This document shows positions 9,901 through 21,672 of a stretch of DNA of 64,000 nucleotides, one piece after another (within the stretch, counting starts at the first letter, position 1; every line of letters begins with the position of its first letter). A program made the position numbers and the translations under genes. The stretch covers positions 1,023,636 to 1,087,635 of the forward strand of contig JAJHZJ010000023.1 of the NCBI GenBank assembly GCA_023548195.1. The letters run 5' to 3'. The notes beneath the pieces are model-generated. The model did no database searches. It was given only the letters and a program-made list of their open reading frames with translations, and was not told where the DNA came from. The DNA comes from Bettongia penicillata ogilbyi (taxonomy: Eukaryota; Chordata; Mammalia; Diprotodontia; Potoroidae).

Positions 9901-10954
9901 CATTGTTTTTTGAGAATTTGTGGTCTGAATGTCAGGATCATGAGACCTGTCAGGCCTTTTTTCAGAAAAGGAACCCTGCTTCTTGGCTTATTTAACAATT
10001 TCACTGGGCCTGTTTTCTTCTGTCCCACAGAGGCCTCTAACTCATTACATGATCTATCACAAGCCAAAGCATAAGCTGGGATGGTGGCTGCTTGGTGTAT
10101 AGCAGATGTTTAATAAAATGCCTGTTGAAAGACTTACTGCAGTGAAGCAGGGGAGGAGAAAAAGCCTGACCAAACAGAAGGCCTTTCAGGAGCCAAAAGG
10201 GGAAAGGAGGAAGTAAGGGAGGAAAGACAAAACATATCCATCTGATCATGAGCTCTGGGTTTTGAGCACCCAATCCTTACTCTTTTGGCTGTTTGGGGAA
10301 AACAACACTTGACGCCATTTTAGCTACCAGAGGAAGACTATCAGAGATGTCACCATAGTTGCTAAGTCTTTTTGGGCAAGACAGTAAATTCTTTATTAAG
10401 ATGAACCAGATCAGGCTTTTGAGAATGCACAAGAGGTTGCAAGAGAGTGTCACAAGTGTCTTTGTGTATGAAATTTATCACTTCTGTCATTAAAATAACA
10501 GCTTTACAAGATAAGAGGATTTTCAGAGTATGATCTTGAGCAATCAAAACAAAATTGATCAGGATCTATGAATATAGATTGAATAGATGGCTGAAAATAG
10601 GGGAACAAAGAAAACAGTGTGCCCAAAGAACAATTAACAGCATAATAAATGGCATGTTTATTTCCAAATCTGTTTCTGGCACTGGCAATTCTAGACAAGA
10701 GAGGACAAGACAGAAGACATATGGTCATCTGTCTATTTGGGAAACACCACTTTGCCATTAACACTGATTGACTGGCTCCATACTGGTGGAAGGAGAGTTC
10801 CCAGAGGCCCTGGGCTGAGGCCAGAATGTAAAACACCAGACTTTTTGTTTCAGTGTCTTCATCTGTGTTTTAAGGAAACTAAAAGGGGATTCATAGTGTT
10901 TATGGATAACAAAAACCAAAGCTTCTTTGAGAAACATTTAGATGACTGAAAATA
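9901..10954. other. Intron 3 stretch with no clear gene
   Basis: About 1.05 kb. Only a weak MIR-like tail (GCAGATGTTTAATAAAATGCC near 10103) is visible; nothing else recognised. Confidence 0.5.
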
Positions 10955-11198
10955 TTAGTTTTATTGTTGTCATTTAGTTGTTTTTCAGTCGTGTCTGACT
11001 CTTCATGACTCCCCTGTGGGGGTTTTTTGGCAAAGACACTGGAGTGCTTTGCCATATGTCCTCCTCTAGCTCATTTTACAGATGAGGAACTGAGGTCAAC
11101 AGGGTGAAGTGACTTGCCCAGGGTCACATAGCTAGTATGTGTCTGAGAGTTCTAAGCCTGGAGCTCTATCCACTGCAGTACCACCTAACTGCCCCTAC
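10955..11198 (-). mobile_element. Marsupial tRNA-like CORE-SINE (full-length-like)
   Basis: On the plus strand it reads antisense: TTGTTGTCATTTAGTTG, GTCGTGTCTGACTC, the CAAAGACACTGGAGTG box, CATTTTACAGATGAGGAAC, GCCCAGGGTCACATAGC and CTCTATCCACTGCAGTACC, ending TAACTGCCCC, which is the complement of the GGGGCAGCTAGGTGG 5' box. Confidence 0.9.
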
Positions 11199-12614
11199 AG
11201 CTTCATTGAGGAGTAGCAATATTTTTGGTAAAGTACAATTTTCCAATAGAGCTTAGGTCTTAGGACTCATGGGACCAGATCCAGTCACTGGAGAGTAGTG
11301 TCAATTAGAATTCTCTGTTAGGAGCACCTGGAACATTTACGTTCTCTGGATAGGAAGGATAATGCTAAGGACACACAACAACCATGAGGCTGAAGGACAG
11401 CAGGGTTCACTTGGACAATTGTAGCACTGAGACGATGGACTGCAAGGCATTCTTTCTTATATACAGGACAAATATCAGTGAAAAAGGACAGAACACTGAT
11501 AGTCGAGGCCTCTTCCTACTTTACAATCTGTTATCACTGGATGCCTCCTTGGCCTCAAAACCACAATCATGCAACTAACTGGAACAGCTAGAACTATCTA
11601 AAAAAACCCTCCGTGTTAATATAGTGGGAACTTTGGCTGCAGTAAAGCAGTGTGGGTATCTAGACACCAGGGAAATGTTTGCACTAGGGAAAACATACAG
11701 CTTAGGGGAAAAAAAAAATCACCCCGTTGCCAAGTGGAAAATAAATTTGGCCTTCATACCTGGGACACTTTAATAAAGACAGCCATTTAGTGTTTAAAGG
11801 CTAAATGTCTAAGAAACACTTCTTAAGTCTGAAATCTATTATGACTGGATTTGACAATTACCAGCGAAGCATCATCATTTAAAACTATACCTGATGAAGT
11901 ACTACAGCAGGCTGTAACACTATTCTGACCCTTGTCAAAAATCCTTTCAAGCATTAAATGGCATGCTTCCATGGTAGGGAGGTAAAGAGTGTAACCACTT
12001 TCTGTCCAGGAGCCTTCAGAAGAATTCTCACACTCCTCAGCATTTCCATAATTTTATAAGCTCTTCCCAGGTCATGGGACATCTGTCCTCCTTTCCATTT
12101 GCCACTGCTAGAAGGACAGTCTGGCTGGCTGGCCAGGGACTTGGGAAGACTCACAGCTCTCCTCTGAACACAAATCCTTCTAAGGCAGTTTGGGTCACTC
12201 GGCCATAGCTCCTTCCTACTTGGGTGAATGGCTAATTTTTTCATCTTCTGTTAGACAAGTAGCTTAAGACCACGTCTTAAGACCAATAAAAAATGAAAAC
12301 TTCTGTCTAGTTAAAATACATTTCCTATTTCTTCCTCATATTATTGCTCTCTTTTTGCATTCACCCACATGTCACTTTTGGGAAATGAAAAACTTTCTAA
12401 GAAAGGGGACCCCTTTGGGTAGCCTACTGGATGCTGGTCATGGAGGTGCAGCCTATGGGGCCACTGGAATACAGTGGGAGATCTGGGTCACAGGCAAGTA
12501 GCAACTGTTACTTCACAGGATGCAAAGTAGGAAATGCTCAAAATACAAGTAGAGGGCCAAAACAGCCATCCCCCACCCAGCTGTCCCCTTCTCCTCATTC
12601 TGATTCTTACTCAC
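11199..12614. other. Intron 3, unique sequence next to exon 3
   Basis: About 1.4 kb with no repeat or gene recognised. It may include the ancestral (non-expanded) intron 3 DNA. No RNA gene seen. Confidence 0.5.
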
Positions 12615-12965
12615 TTGATCAAATAGACATCGTACTTCCCAGCAGAGCGGCCCGATTTCCTCTGCTTGAGTTTTCTTGTCCAGCCCTCTGGCAGCGTGGG
12701 ATCATCATACATGGGCCCCCGGTCTCGGATGATAGAACGCCGTTGTTTAGGAGAAGCTGAGGCTTCAGGTGCAGCAGGGGCTGCCCCAGCCTCTTCTGAT
12801 GTTTCAGCTTTTCCTGCCTCTGCTGGTTCAGCAGACTGGTGTGATGATGGCTGTGGGAATTCATGTTTTCCTTCCTTCTCCTCTTTTTTATCCCTCTTCA
12901 ACTTTCGGAACTTCAGGGGTTTATCTCTGAGGCCCTGGAGGTCTTGGTCTTCAGACTGTTCTTCC
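12615..12965 (-). CDS. MECP2: MECP2 internal coding exon (exon 3): N-terminal domain and first half of MBD
   Basis: The exon is bounded by a TTCAG acceptor (ending at 12966) and a GTGAGT donor (12614-12609). It is 351 nt, exactly the length of human exon 3 (c.27-377), with the same phases: it begins at the third base of a codon and ends AA| of Asn126. Translation starts [19 protein letters not shown], continues through the acidic/basic N-terminal domain ([27 protein letters not shown]), the Ser80 site in [11 protein letters not shown], and the MBD start [19 protein letters not shown] through [10 protein letters not shown]. Arg106 and other MBD DNA-contact residues are retained. Differences from human lie mainly before residue 78. 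The start codon is not here: in mammals it lies in exon 1 (e1 isoform) or exon 2 (e2), neither found in the window, so the protein N-terminus is missing. The separation of the two MBD halves by intron 3 is conserved. Confidence 0.97.
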
Positions 12966-13304
12966 CTGAAGTATTAAATAATCATGTAAGTATCACAAAG
13001 AACAGCACAATCTGCAGAATGTTAAACACTGGGGAGCCCAAAGAACTCTGCAACTATAACTGAAATTCAAGGTATACTTTTCCCCATCCAATAATTTCAA
13101 TATTTCCACTTTTCCCTGAGGGCCAAGCAGTCCATGAAAATGGAGGCCTCAGTCATAAGAGAAGTTTCCCACCATGCTGCAGCAACTATTACAATGATTA
13201 CTTGAAGAATCTGTGATTTCATCATTGTGGAGAACTCCCAATGTGGGAACACCACCCTTACCCCAGTAATGTGGATCACAATCCATGACTTAGTAGATTC
13301 AAGT

Positions 13305-13445
13305 CTGGGAAAGTTGCTTGAGGCATGGAGAAGCTAAGTGCCTTGTCCAGAGGCACTTACCAGAAAGTATCAGGGGTGGAATCTGAACCCAGATCTTCCT
13401 GATTCCAAGTCAGGCACTCTATTCACTATGTCACCTTGCCACTCA
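13305..13445 (-). mobile_element. SINE fragment (MIR/CORE type)
   Basis: Antisense boxes: GCCTTGTCCAGAGGC, GGAATCTGAACCCAGATCTTCCTGATTCC (split across this stretch) and CTCTATTCACTATGTCACC. Confidence 0.75.
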
Positions 13446-14654
13446 CTCAACAATCCATCTTATTATAAGAGTTTGAAGGAAGTAGGGGACCAAGGCAGTT
13501 TGTTTGGCTTCCAAAGCCATTCAGAGGTTGGTCTGAGGCAGATGGCATTTAGCTTATCGGGAAGGTTTGGGATGCCAGATAGGAAGGTGCCCCCAAATGA
13601 AGAAGAGTAGAGAGGGTGATCAGCTTCAGGTTGCAGGTTTGGATCCCAAAGACTGCTGCACTTGGCCTACAAGTGTGAAGACACACCCATCGAGACTGTG
13701 TCCAATTAAAAATGAACTCAACCTTCCATCTCTGAGCATAACATTTCTGGCAGAAATTAAGTTTTGTCCTGTGGTATTCTTTGGTACCAGCAAATAGGGA
13801 AGTCCGACATTTGAAAAAAAAAAAAAAGGTTGCCCAATATCCTGGATACAGGTTGGAAGGAAATGATCCTGTGTTCTGGCTGCCTCAATGACAATACTCG
13901 AATGGGAGAAAGATTGCTGTTGGTATGGTTTCATTTTGCTGAATGAGTCAATATGTAGACATGTGACATGATGTCACATTTCCGCTGGTGTGTGAAATCC
14001 CAGTATTTCAGCACTAAGCAAAGAGCACATTTTTTCCCTACTGGGCAAAAGCAGTCACTTCCTTAGATATTTGGGAACTGCAAGGTTCTTTCTTCCCTTA
14101 GGGTTGGACTCTATCCTGTGGATGTCAACCTTTGGGTCAGGCCTCATTAGTGAAGTCCCAACTCTGATTCAACTGAAGAAAGAATGGTAGTAACATGATT
14201 CCAAAGTAGGATGGGATTAAGGAAAAAGCAGTGGTATTTCTTTGTCTCACCAATGGTAAGACTGGTGCTGCTTAGCTATGCCAAAAGGGCAAGAACACAA
14301 TTTGGACTAAGAGAAGCTTAGAGAAGAAACAAAGAAACTGGATCCCCTACCAAAACCTGTTGTCTCATAGCTCTTTGCTAACTGTCCACTTCTCTACTCT
14401 TAAGGTAAAACAGAGGACCATCCTTCTCTCCCATATTTTCTAGGGATCAGGGAAATAGCATATTCTATTACAGTTCAGAATATTAGGTGCTACCATTTTT
14501 CCCTGCCCTCTTGGTTTGGCTTATAAACAAGTGGCTTCTGTCTTTCAGTAAAGGTAGCCTTAGCCCCAAATTATTGGGTATGGAATTCTTGCGCCATCTA
14601 ACTGCCCCAATGGAATCATTACTAGACTTATACCTCAAGGAAGTCAGAGATTGA
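13446..14654. other. Intron 2 unique stretch upstream of exon 3
   Basis: About 1.2 kb, no gene or repeat recognised. Includes a perfect 9-bp-arm palindrome at 13961-13979 and a short A run at 13814-13827. Confidence 0.5.
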
Positions 14655-14869
14655 TAAGAAGTCCTCATATATATCAAAATATTTATAGTAGCACTTTTTC
14701 AATAGCAAAGAATTGGAAATAAAATAAATGCTTATAGATTGAGTGATGGCTGAACAAATTGTGGTATATAATACAGTGGAATATTAACATGTGGTAAGAA
14801 ATGAAAAATGTGCTGTATACAGAAAAGCACAGAAAAATCTACATGAAAGTAGAGTAAAGTAAGCAGAGC

Positions 14870-14927
<58 letters not shown>

Positions 14928-15240
14928 TCTACAACAATGGAAATGGAAAGAAAAACCATACATAAAATTAAAAACAATAAGCATGACTTGAAAGAAGAGA
15001 CACTTGCATGCAGAGGTGCATGCAGAGGTAGGAGATCCTCAGGTGTTGCACACTGGACATATCTTCAAATTTTTCTGATCTACTATTATATTATAGTTAT
15101 GCAGATTTTCCTTTCCTTTTCCTTTTCTTTTTTGACTTTAAAAAATGATATGTTATATCATATGGCTCTTGGGGAGACAGAGGGGATAGGACACTGGGGA
15201 AATTCGTAGTAATGTAAAAAAAATCAATAAAAACTTTTTT
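14655..15240 (+). mobile_element. L1 3' end (ORF2 terminus and 3' UTR), degraded
   Basis: AAATATTTATAGTAGCAC, AAAGAATTGGAAAT and TGGCTGAACAAATTGTGGTA are the marsupial L1 ORF2 C-terminal codons in decayed form. A 3' UTR follows, ending in AATAAAAACTTTTTT. A CA repeat has grown inside it. Confidence 0.8.
14872..14925. repeat. (CA)n microsatellite, about 27 units
   Basis: Uninterrupted ACACAC run inside the L1 3' end. It accounts for the Cys/Val-repeat ORF on the minus strand. Confidence 0.97.
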
Positions 15241-15274
15241 TTTTAAAAGACATTCAACTGATGAATTATATAGT

Positions 15275-15540
15275 CAAATGTAATTAACTCCCATGACTCC
15301 CTATCACCTCCAGGATCAAATGCAAAACCCTCTACTTGCCTACTTGGCACAAAGCCCTTCTTTTGAAACCTAGCTCCCTCCTGCTTTTCCAGTTTTCTCA
15401 TACGTTACTCTTCGGTTCAGTGACACTGGCCTCCTGAATGTTCCAGGGACAAGAACTACCTTTTGCCTCTTTCTGTGTCCCCAGTTCTTAGCACAGTGCC
15501 TGGCACACAGTAGGCATTTAAGAAATGTTTACTATTTTGA
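15275..15540 (+). mobile_element. L2 LINE 3' end
   Basis: ATGACTCCCTATCACCTCCAG, AAATGCAAAACCCTCTACTTG and the L2 3' terminus CTTAGCACAGTGCCTGGCAC followed by AGTAGGCATTTAAGAAATG. Confidence 0.85.
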
Positions 15541-17009
15541 AGAATTTTCTTCTTCTTCTTCATCATCACCATCACCATCATCTTTATCTTTCAAAGCTTC
15601 CTATTCAGTAGCTCTAACTTGAAGAGTTGACATCCAAACTCTCAAAGCAAGAATAGCAGTCAATCCATGGTCAGGGAGATAATTTCCTTCTAGGTAAAGG
15701 GCAATTATTTCTTTAGAAGAAAAGGGTGGAGGTTAATCCAATGAAGGTTAATACTAGGAACACTGATTTTATATAGGCGAAAGTCACAACAGAGTTTGGG
15801 ATTCAACACACAAGACATCTCATATATTCTCTCTCTTAATTAGAACCTACTCTATAGAATTTTGTGCACCTTAGCTGTTGAGCTAACACATATGGCCACA
15901 GCAACCCTTAGTCACTATGCCTCCTTCTTCATATATACAGTACTTGGGAATGAGCTGAGCATAAGCACGTTATCTTGGGCAAAGCAGAGCAGACAAAAAC
16001 CAATGGATTTCATACTCAACTCACTAGGGTTCCATATAACATAAATACAGTATGTATATTCTGGGAGCTTGAAATCCAGCAAATCTTTAATTCTTCACTA
16101 ACGTCCTCTGTTGATGCCTCAACTATGTAACGTGACAAAATAGAGTCTCAAAGGTTAAATCAACAAAGTACAAGCATGACAGGGCTTATGAAGCTAGAAA
16201 GGCTTTGGACTGTGTCTCAAGGAAGCGTCTAATGAAATTTGGAGAGGGCCATTATCAATTTGGTCAGAGTGATAACGTTTCTGCTTACAGCAACTTACGA
16301 AAAATAATTCCTTAGGGTTTTGATCTGCCCCGGTGCTCACAGAACTAGCCAAAAATCATAGATCATTGAAATACTAAGTCATTTTATTAAAGTCAGAGGT
16401 TAGGGGATGGGCTACATCCCTAGCTCTCAGAAAGAGTAGGTTTTCTTCACCAGAAGAGCAAAAAAAAGAGGGCAAAAAGAGGATATAGCAAATTAAGAAA
16501 AAACCCCATTACTTGGCCTCTTCATTAACCAAAAAAATTTAAAAAGAAAAACATGGATGCACTTTGCCACCTCAATATTCATGAAAATAAAATTCCCCAA
16601 CTATTGGTTGGAACAGATAGACACTCCCACTTTGATCTGGGAGAAAACTCCAATTTTTTAAAAAAAATCTGCAAAAGGTAAATAAATGCAGTTTTCTCTT
16701 TTGTAAAAGTCTTTTTTAGACCTAATAAAAAGAAATTACATAAATAATAAATAAATGAAAGATACTTCCTAAAATCATAGGCCTCTCCTCAGAATAGTCA
16801 GATAAAAAAATGCTCTACTCCTAAGAAACCCTATCTCCTTAATTTGCACAGTACAACAGAAGATAAGCTAGAATTGGAATTGAGCCTGGAAAACCCCAGC
16901 AGGCTCAACTGAACTCGGGCAATAAGCAAAGAACATGCTAATTAAGAGCTACTGTGGAGTCTTTTTCGGCTGTATAGTTAATTTGTTTATTCCGGGGATG
17001 TAGGAGAGA
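15541..17009. other. Intron 2 stretch without recognised genes
   Basis: About 1.5 kb. A CTT/CAT microsatellite lies at about 15547-15586; the rest is AT-rich sequence with several A runs and no repeat I can name. Confidence 0.5.
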
Positions 17010-17319
17010 AATCAACAACAAAGAAACCATTTATTAATGGAGATGTACAAAGCACTAGGCTAGATTCTGGGTAAGATACAAAGGTTAATTAATTAGTAAA
17101 ATGGAATTTTTGCCCACAAGGAACTTACACATTAGCTGGAAGAAGGGGAGATACAAATAATAGTAATGCAAAATAAAAGCATGGTGAAATTCCTAAGAAA
17201 GGTACAAAGTGTTAAGAAAAATCTTAGGAGAGAGATAACCTCTGATTAGGATACAAGAGAGGGGTGTCAGGGTGGAACTTCCTTTCACCTAGGTCTTAAA
17301 GAGCCTAAGGGGGCAGTAT

Positions 17320-17430
17320 GTTATGGGGGAAGATGTGGAATCAGGGAACCTGGGTTCAAGTTCTCATCTCTGGGCCTGCTTCCTTATCTCTGATGGCTCT
17401 TACAGCAGTGAATTCTAGAGTTTTATAGCA
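17320..17430 (+). mobile_element. THER-type SINE fragment
   Basis: GAATCAGGGAACCTGGGTTC, AAGTTCTCATCTCTGG and CAGTGAATTCTAGAG: a shortened SINE within the antisense L2. Confidence 0.55.
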
Positions 17431-18019
17431 TCCCAAATATAAGGAATTGTGTGAACAAAGGCACAGAGGTAAAGAAGTTTGGGGTGCAGCTATGAAAATT
17501 AACAGTACACTTTGAGTGGAATAAGGATAGTAGTAGGAGGAGCTAAGTTACCAGAATAGGTTGCAGACAGAGCAAGGAGGGACTGGAGTTTTGGCTTTAC
17601 TAAGTGGGTTTAAGATGGGTGGGTAGGGTTGGATGAGAGGCAATAGTCTTGACAACAAGCAATAAAGCCTTGGCCTAAGGTGATGGCTATGGGAAATGAA
17701 AGGAGGGAATGGATTTAAAAGATACTGGAGACATAATCAGCAAATTTGGTAAATAACAGGATGTAAGGGAAGAGGGATAAAAACAAGGTTTCCAGACTAA
17801 AAGGCTGAAAAGATGGTGCTATTATTTACAAAAATAAGTTAGTCAGGAAGAGGAGCAGGTTTCAGAACACACTTAAAGAATTCCATTTTAGAAGTGGTAC
17901 ATATGAGATGCCTGAAGGCAATGGAGAAGCCATCCATTAGGCATTAGAAATATGGGACTGGAACTCAGGAGATCAGTCAGGGCTGCCCTGAATAAAAGAC
18001 TGGGAAGGCAAGGAAACAT

Positions 18020-18175
18020 AGCAGGAACAACATGGGATTTGTTTTTCAAAGGGTCTGGGTTCTAGTGCTTGCTACTAAATGCCTGTGTGAGCTGGGAAAA
18101 GTCACTTCCTTTCTCTGTGCTTCAGTCTTTATTTGTAAAAGGTGGGGGGTCTATCCCTTCCAATTTCAAATCTAC
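18020..18175 (+). mobile_element. THER-type SINE
   Basis: GGGTCTGGGTTCTAGTGC, TGTGTGAGCTGGGAAAAGTC, TGCTTCAGTCTTTATTTG and the tail TATCCCTTCCAATTTC, in the correct order. Confidence 0.7.
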
Positions 18176-18452
18176 ATTTTTTGATAATGACCTTTTCCAG
18201 CACTAAGTCCTTTGATCCCAGGTGACAGCGGAAACCATGGGAACAGATGGGCATACAAAGTGTGAGCACACTGAATGAAAAGGCTGAGGTCAAGCCCATA
18301 AAGGACATATCCAATAGAGGGCAGGGGAGGAAGAAAACTGAAAGGGGAATGCTTAGAGAGCTTAGGTGAGAAGAGAAAAGAATAAAGATGGAGGGAGAAA
18401 AGCCTGCTGAATTTGGCCAAGAGGGCTTCAATGTGGACGTTGGCGATGAGAG

Positions 18453-18510
18453 AGAGTGTGAGTGTGTGTGTGTGTGTCTGTGTATCTGTGTGTGTGTGTG
18501 TGTGTGTGAT
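18453..18510. repeat. (TG)n microsatellite
   Basis: GTGTGTG with TCTG interruptions. It explains the His/Thr-repeat ORFs on the minus strand. Confidence 0.95.
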
Positions 18511-21065
18511 GGAGGATGGCTTTTCAATAGCTGATGCTGCTTCAGGCTGACACATCAGATCTAAATCAAAGATTCCACTGTTACCTGATGATAGCTATTC
18601 TGACTCCGTAGGAAGCAAGGCTAACTTTCCAAAGTACTGACTACCCATTCCATTCCTCCAACTAAATTCAAGGTCAGAAGTATAACTTTTAACCACCCCC
18701 ATCTTTCCTATTTTCTTTCTGGTCTGCCTGACCTACCTCTCTTGTTTAAAAAATCCTCAGCAGTGAGCCAGTCAGTCAACTGCTGGGGAGGCCACCCTCC
18801 CCGGCCAACAAGTCCACTGCTGCTACCTCAGCACCTCTTGCAACTTGCAACCTTCTTGGCTGGAGCTAGGGACAGAGCATAGTTTAATAAATGGGAAAAA
18901 TAAATGATATGCGGACAGAAGTCCTAATATATGCCAAATAATATAAGTCAGGCTTTCAAGTGATTAACACTCAACTTTCATCAACATTCCTGACAAAACA
19001 GATTCAAGTAGATCAGATACTCCAATGCAAGTGGACAGCAATAGAAGGCTTTTGGGAATGAAGAAATCTGAGTTGTTGGGGGGAAAAATCACTATCTACA
19101 ATGCTCATGACATAATCCAGGGAATTTGACATTTGATGGGGAGGGTATGCCACCCAAATTCTTTAAATGGAGGACACAAAGAATATATTCATCTCTTTCA
19201 AATCCAGTAAAATAACCTGGTAGACTGGAAAAATGCAGACAATCACTATCTAGAATTTAGTGACATTGGTCAGTAATTGAACAACCTAGGGAATGAGCTG
19301 CTGAGAAGCTATACTGACAAAGGCAACTCCTGATCTTATGATTATTTCCCCATTGAGGTCATTTTCTTGAAGAGGAGGCTTTTGGCCACAAGGCTACTAT
19401 CACCACAGCTTTCTTTAGTAGGATGGGATGGCCACTTTCCAACTTGGCAGAATTGGAATTTCAGTAGCAAATGAGGGGTTGAGAAAGGAGGAAGAGGAAT
19501 CAACATTTTAATTCTTTATCAAAAGGATAGCCAGAAGCCACAGTGATAGAGGGAAGCCATCAACAAAGCAAACAAGATTAACTAAAGGGGAGTGAGCAAT
19601 AAGAGGAGCAGTACTAGGCAGGATGTAACCGGTCCTAGAATGTCAATTCTTTTTCTCTTGCCTCCCTCTCTCCCTGTTTTTAAAAATAATCTAGTTATTT
19701 CCCAATACTAGACTCTCCCAACAGAACTCACCCTTGTAACAAAGAAAAGCAGTCAAGTCTAGCAGCGTACCCAACTGATCTACTTCTGCTAAGAAGGAAA
19801 AGGGACCAATGAATGCTCCAGGGTATGTAACAGAATAAAATGTGTTCATTCTATTGGTCTTCTCCACATCAGACTGAAATGTCATCATGGTCTAGCAGTC
19901 AGGAAACCATTCGCCATTAAAAGGCAAATTCCAAATAGTTTTCCCAAAATGTCCAACAGATAACTTCAATACAGCTTTCATTATAGCAAAAACACTGCCA
20001 AAGATAAAACAGGACAAATGAATTCAGTTACGAGGCTCTAACAGAAGCAATCTAAAAGGCTTTTGTTGAAAGATAATTTTATGAAAGTCTCCAAAGTCTA
20101 GAAAATGAAGTTCGAAATGGAAATGCTGTGTTAGCTCAATCTCATGACACTGTGATGTAGTAGATTAGGGGCATAAAACAAAGCCAAGGTACAAAAACAT
20201 CCATCTGCACGGCAGAGCTTTAATGAAAGCAAAAGCCCTGTGACCTCAATACTCTTACTGGTATGTAACACTTGTCAAAAATGACACAGTAGTGCTACCA
20301 AGGCATAGCCACAGTTGAAAACAGCAATAATACAGTTAGCACATATTGGATCCTAAGGCTCACGGGGAATAAATCCAAGGGGATCTCCCTGATACTGAAA
20401 GAGAAAAAGTTCAGACCTAAAGCCCTATAGCTGAGAGGAGATTGACAGGTCAGGAAAAGAGACTTTCCCCTAAAGCAAATTCCAAATTTAAATCTCATTC
20501 CAGTCCTCAGATAATTCCAGGAGGCTTTAGCTTCTGTTTAATCTTGTACTTTATAGTTTGTACCTGTTGCATTAATGTATAACATATGACTCTTCTCTTT
20601 CTCTCATATAAATTATCAGCAACTTTCATTACCAATAAACCATGGTGCTTGTAAAATGTATCTGGAAAGCTCCATTCCTTCTGCCCTTGTTCACCCTGAG
20701 AGTAGCAGAATCCTTCCCTGCATTAATCAATGAAAAGAATCAATGGCTTCCCAGATCTCTTGCCTTGGTTCCCATCACACAGGAAAGATAACTAAGACTA
20801 AGAGCAGGGGGCAGGGGGAGGATAGGATAGGACAGGAATCTGGAGTCCCTGCTTTCTGGAGTTCACTTTTCTTTGCTGTCAACCACAATATCATTTTTCA
20901 TTCTCAATTCTTTAGAAGGTACAAGAAAAGGGCTATGCTTCAAAAAACAAACAGCTCGCATGCACCAAAAGCAAAGGCCCCCTCTCCCTGCAAACAACAA
21001 ATCTGACCACCAGGAGAAAATTTCCCATCCTTCTGAGCGAAGTCAAGTGTATGATGGGTGTCTCA
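18511..21065. other. Intron 2, 2.5 kb of unassigned sequence
   Basis: No gene, RNA or named repeat recognised. ORFs here are short and lack protein-like features. Sequence is of ordinary composition, so a conserved non-coding element cannot be excluded. Confidence 0.45.
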
Positions 21066-21195
21066 CAGGGCTGTCCTCTGTCCTCTCTGTATGGACTGTG
21101 AGCTCGTTGAGAACAGAGACTGTCTTTTGCCTTCCTTTGTATCCTTAGTGTTTATTACCACAATGCTTAATAAATGTTTCTTGACTGAATGACTA
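21066..21195 (+). mobile_element. L2 LINE 3' end
   Basis: GACTGTGAGCTCGTTGAGAA, CAGAGACTGTCTTTTGCC, TTTGTATCCTTAGTG and AATGCTTAATAAATGTTTC, the L2 3' terminus. Confidence 0.85.
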
Positions 21196-21584
21196 TCCAC
21201 ACCACTCCCACAAGCAAACTCCCCCAAACAGAGCAGAGACTAAGGCTATTCTAATAGTGGCTGAATCACCTATTTCCCACTTAACAAGCAAGTTTTGCAA
21301 GTTGCCAAGTATTCATGGGGCAATGGAGGTATTCATATAAGAAGTGGGACAGAGGACAATCTGCAAATAACGTGTTAGGAAGTCATTAAAGAATAGGAAC
21401 AAGGCTGCCATATTCTGGATTGTACCACACTCACCTCATAGTTAACTTTTAAGCTCAGAGTGAGGGTCACTAACAAATACAGGCAGAAAACTTATTTAGG
21501 CCAGACAGTCCAGGAACTGGATGAACAAGCAGTAAATAAAACAGAAAGCTACTAGGTTCATATTCTAAGTTGTTCTGTCCATTC
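21196..21584. other. Intron 2 short unassigned stretch
   Basis: About 390 bases, nothing recognised. Confidence 0.45.
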
Positions 21585-21672
21585 TAGATTTAATGGCCTT
21601 TTTCTCAGTCCTCAGCCTTCTGGACCACTGCAGCATTTGATTCTGTTGATCACTCTTTCCTCTCTTTTTTCT
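21585..21672 (+). mobile_element. L2 LINE RT fragment
   Basis: AATGGCCTTTTTCTCAGTCC, then GCAGCATTTGATTCTGTTGA and TCACTCTTTCC: the DNA of the L2 RT 'LLDLSAAFDTVDH' region, broken. It is cut by the L1 that follows and may rejoin the L2 part at about 22450. Confidence 0.75.

Larger units (their letters stand above)
6339..12614 (-). other. MECP2: MECP2 intron 3 (6,276 bp)
   Basis: Bounded by GTGAGT (12614-12609) and CAG (6341-6339), with a pyrimidine-rich tract (minus strand CTTTCTGTCTCTCTTCCACAG). The human counterpart is about 0.76 kb. The gain is explained by the LINE, SINE and simple repeats listed below; no exon was recognised inside. Confidence 0.9.
17010..18450 (-). mobile_element. L2-clade LINE, long antisense fragment with SINE insertions
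   Basis: The plus strand shows antisense L2 landmarks: ATTAATGGAGATGTACAAAGC, CCCACAAGGAACTTACAC, TGAGATGCCTGAAGG (complement of the RT C-terminal region) and AACAGATGGGCATACAAAG. It is interrupted by SINE sequence at about 17320-17430 and 18020-18175. Confidence 0.65.

Noticed and set aside
16380..16700. Possible processed pseudogene in an A-rich stretch
   Set aside because: No recognisable coding sequence, target duplication or clear tail.
18129..18555. Two overlapping 127-132 codon minus-strand ORFs with His/Thr repeats
   Set aside because: They read through a (TG)n microsatellite, a SINE and antisense L2; no family signature.
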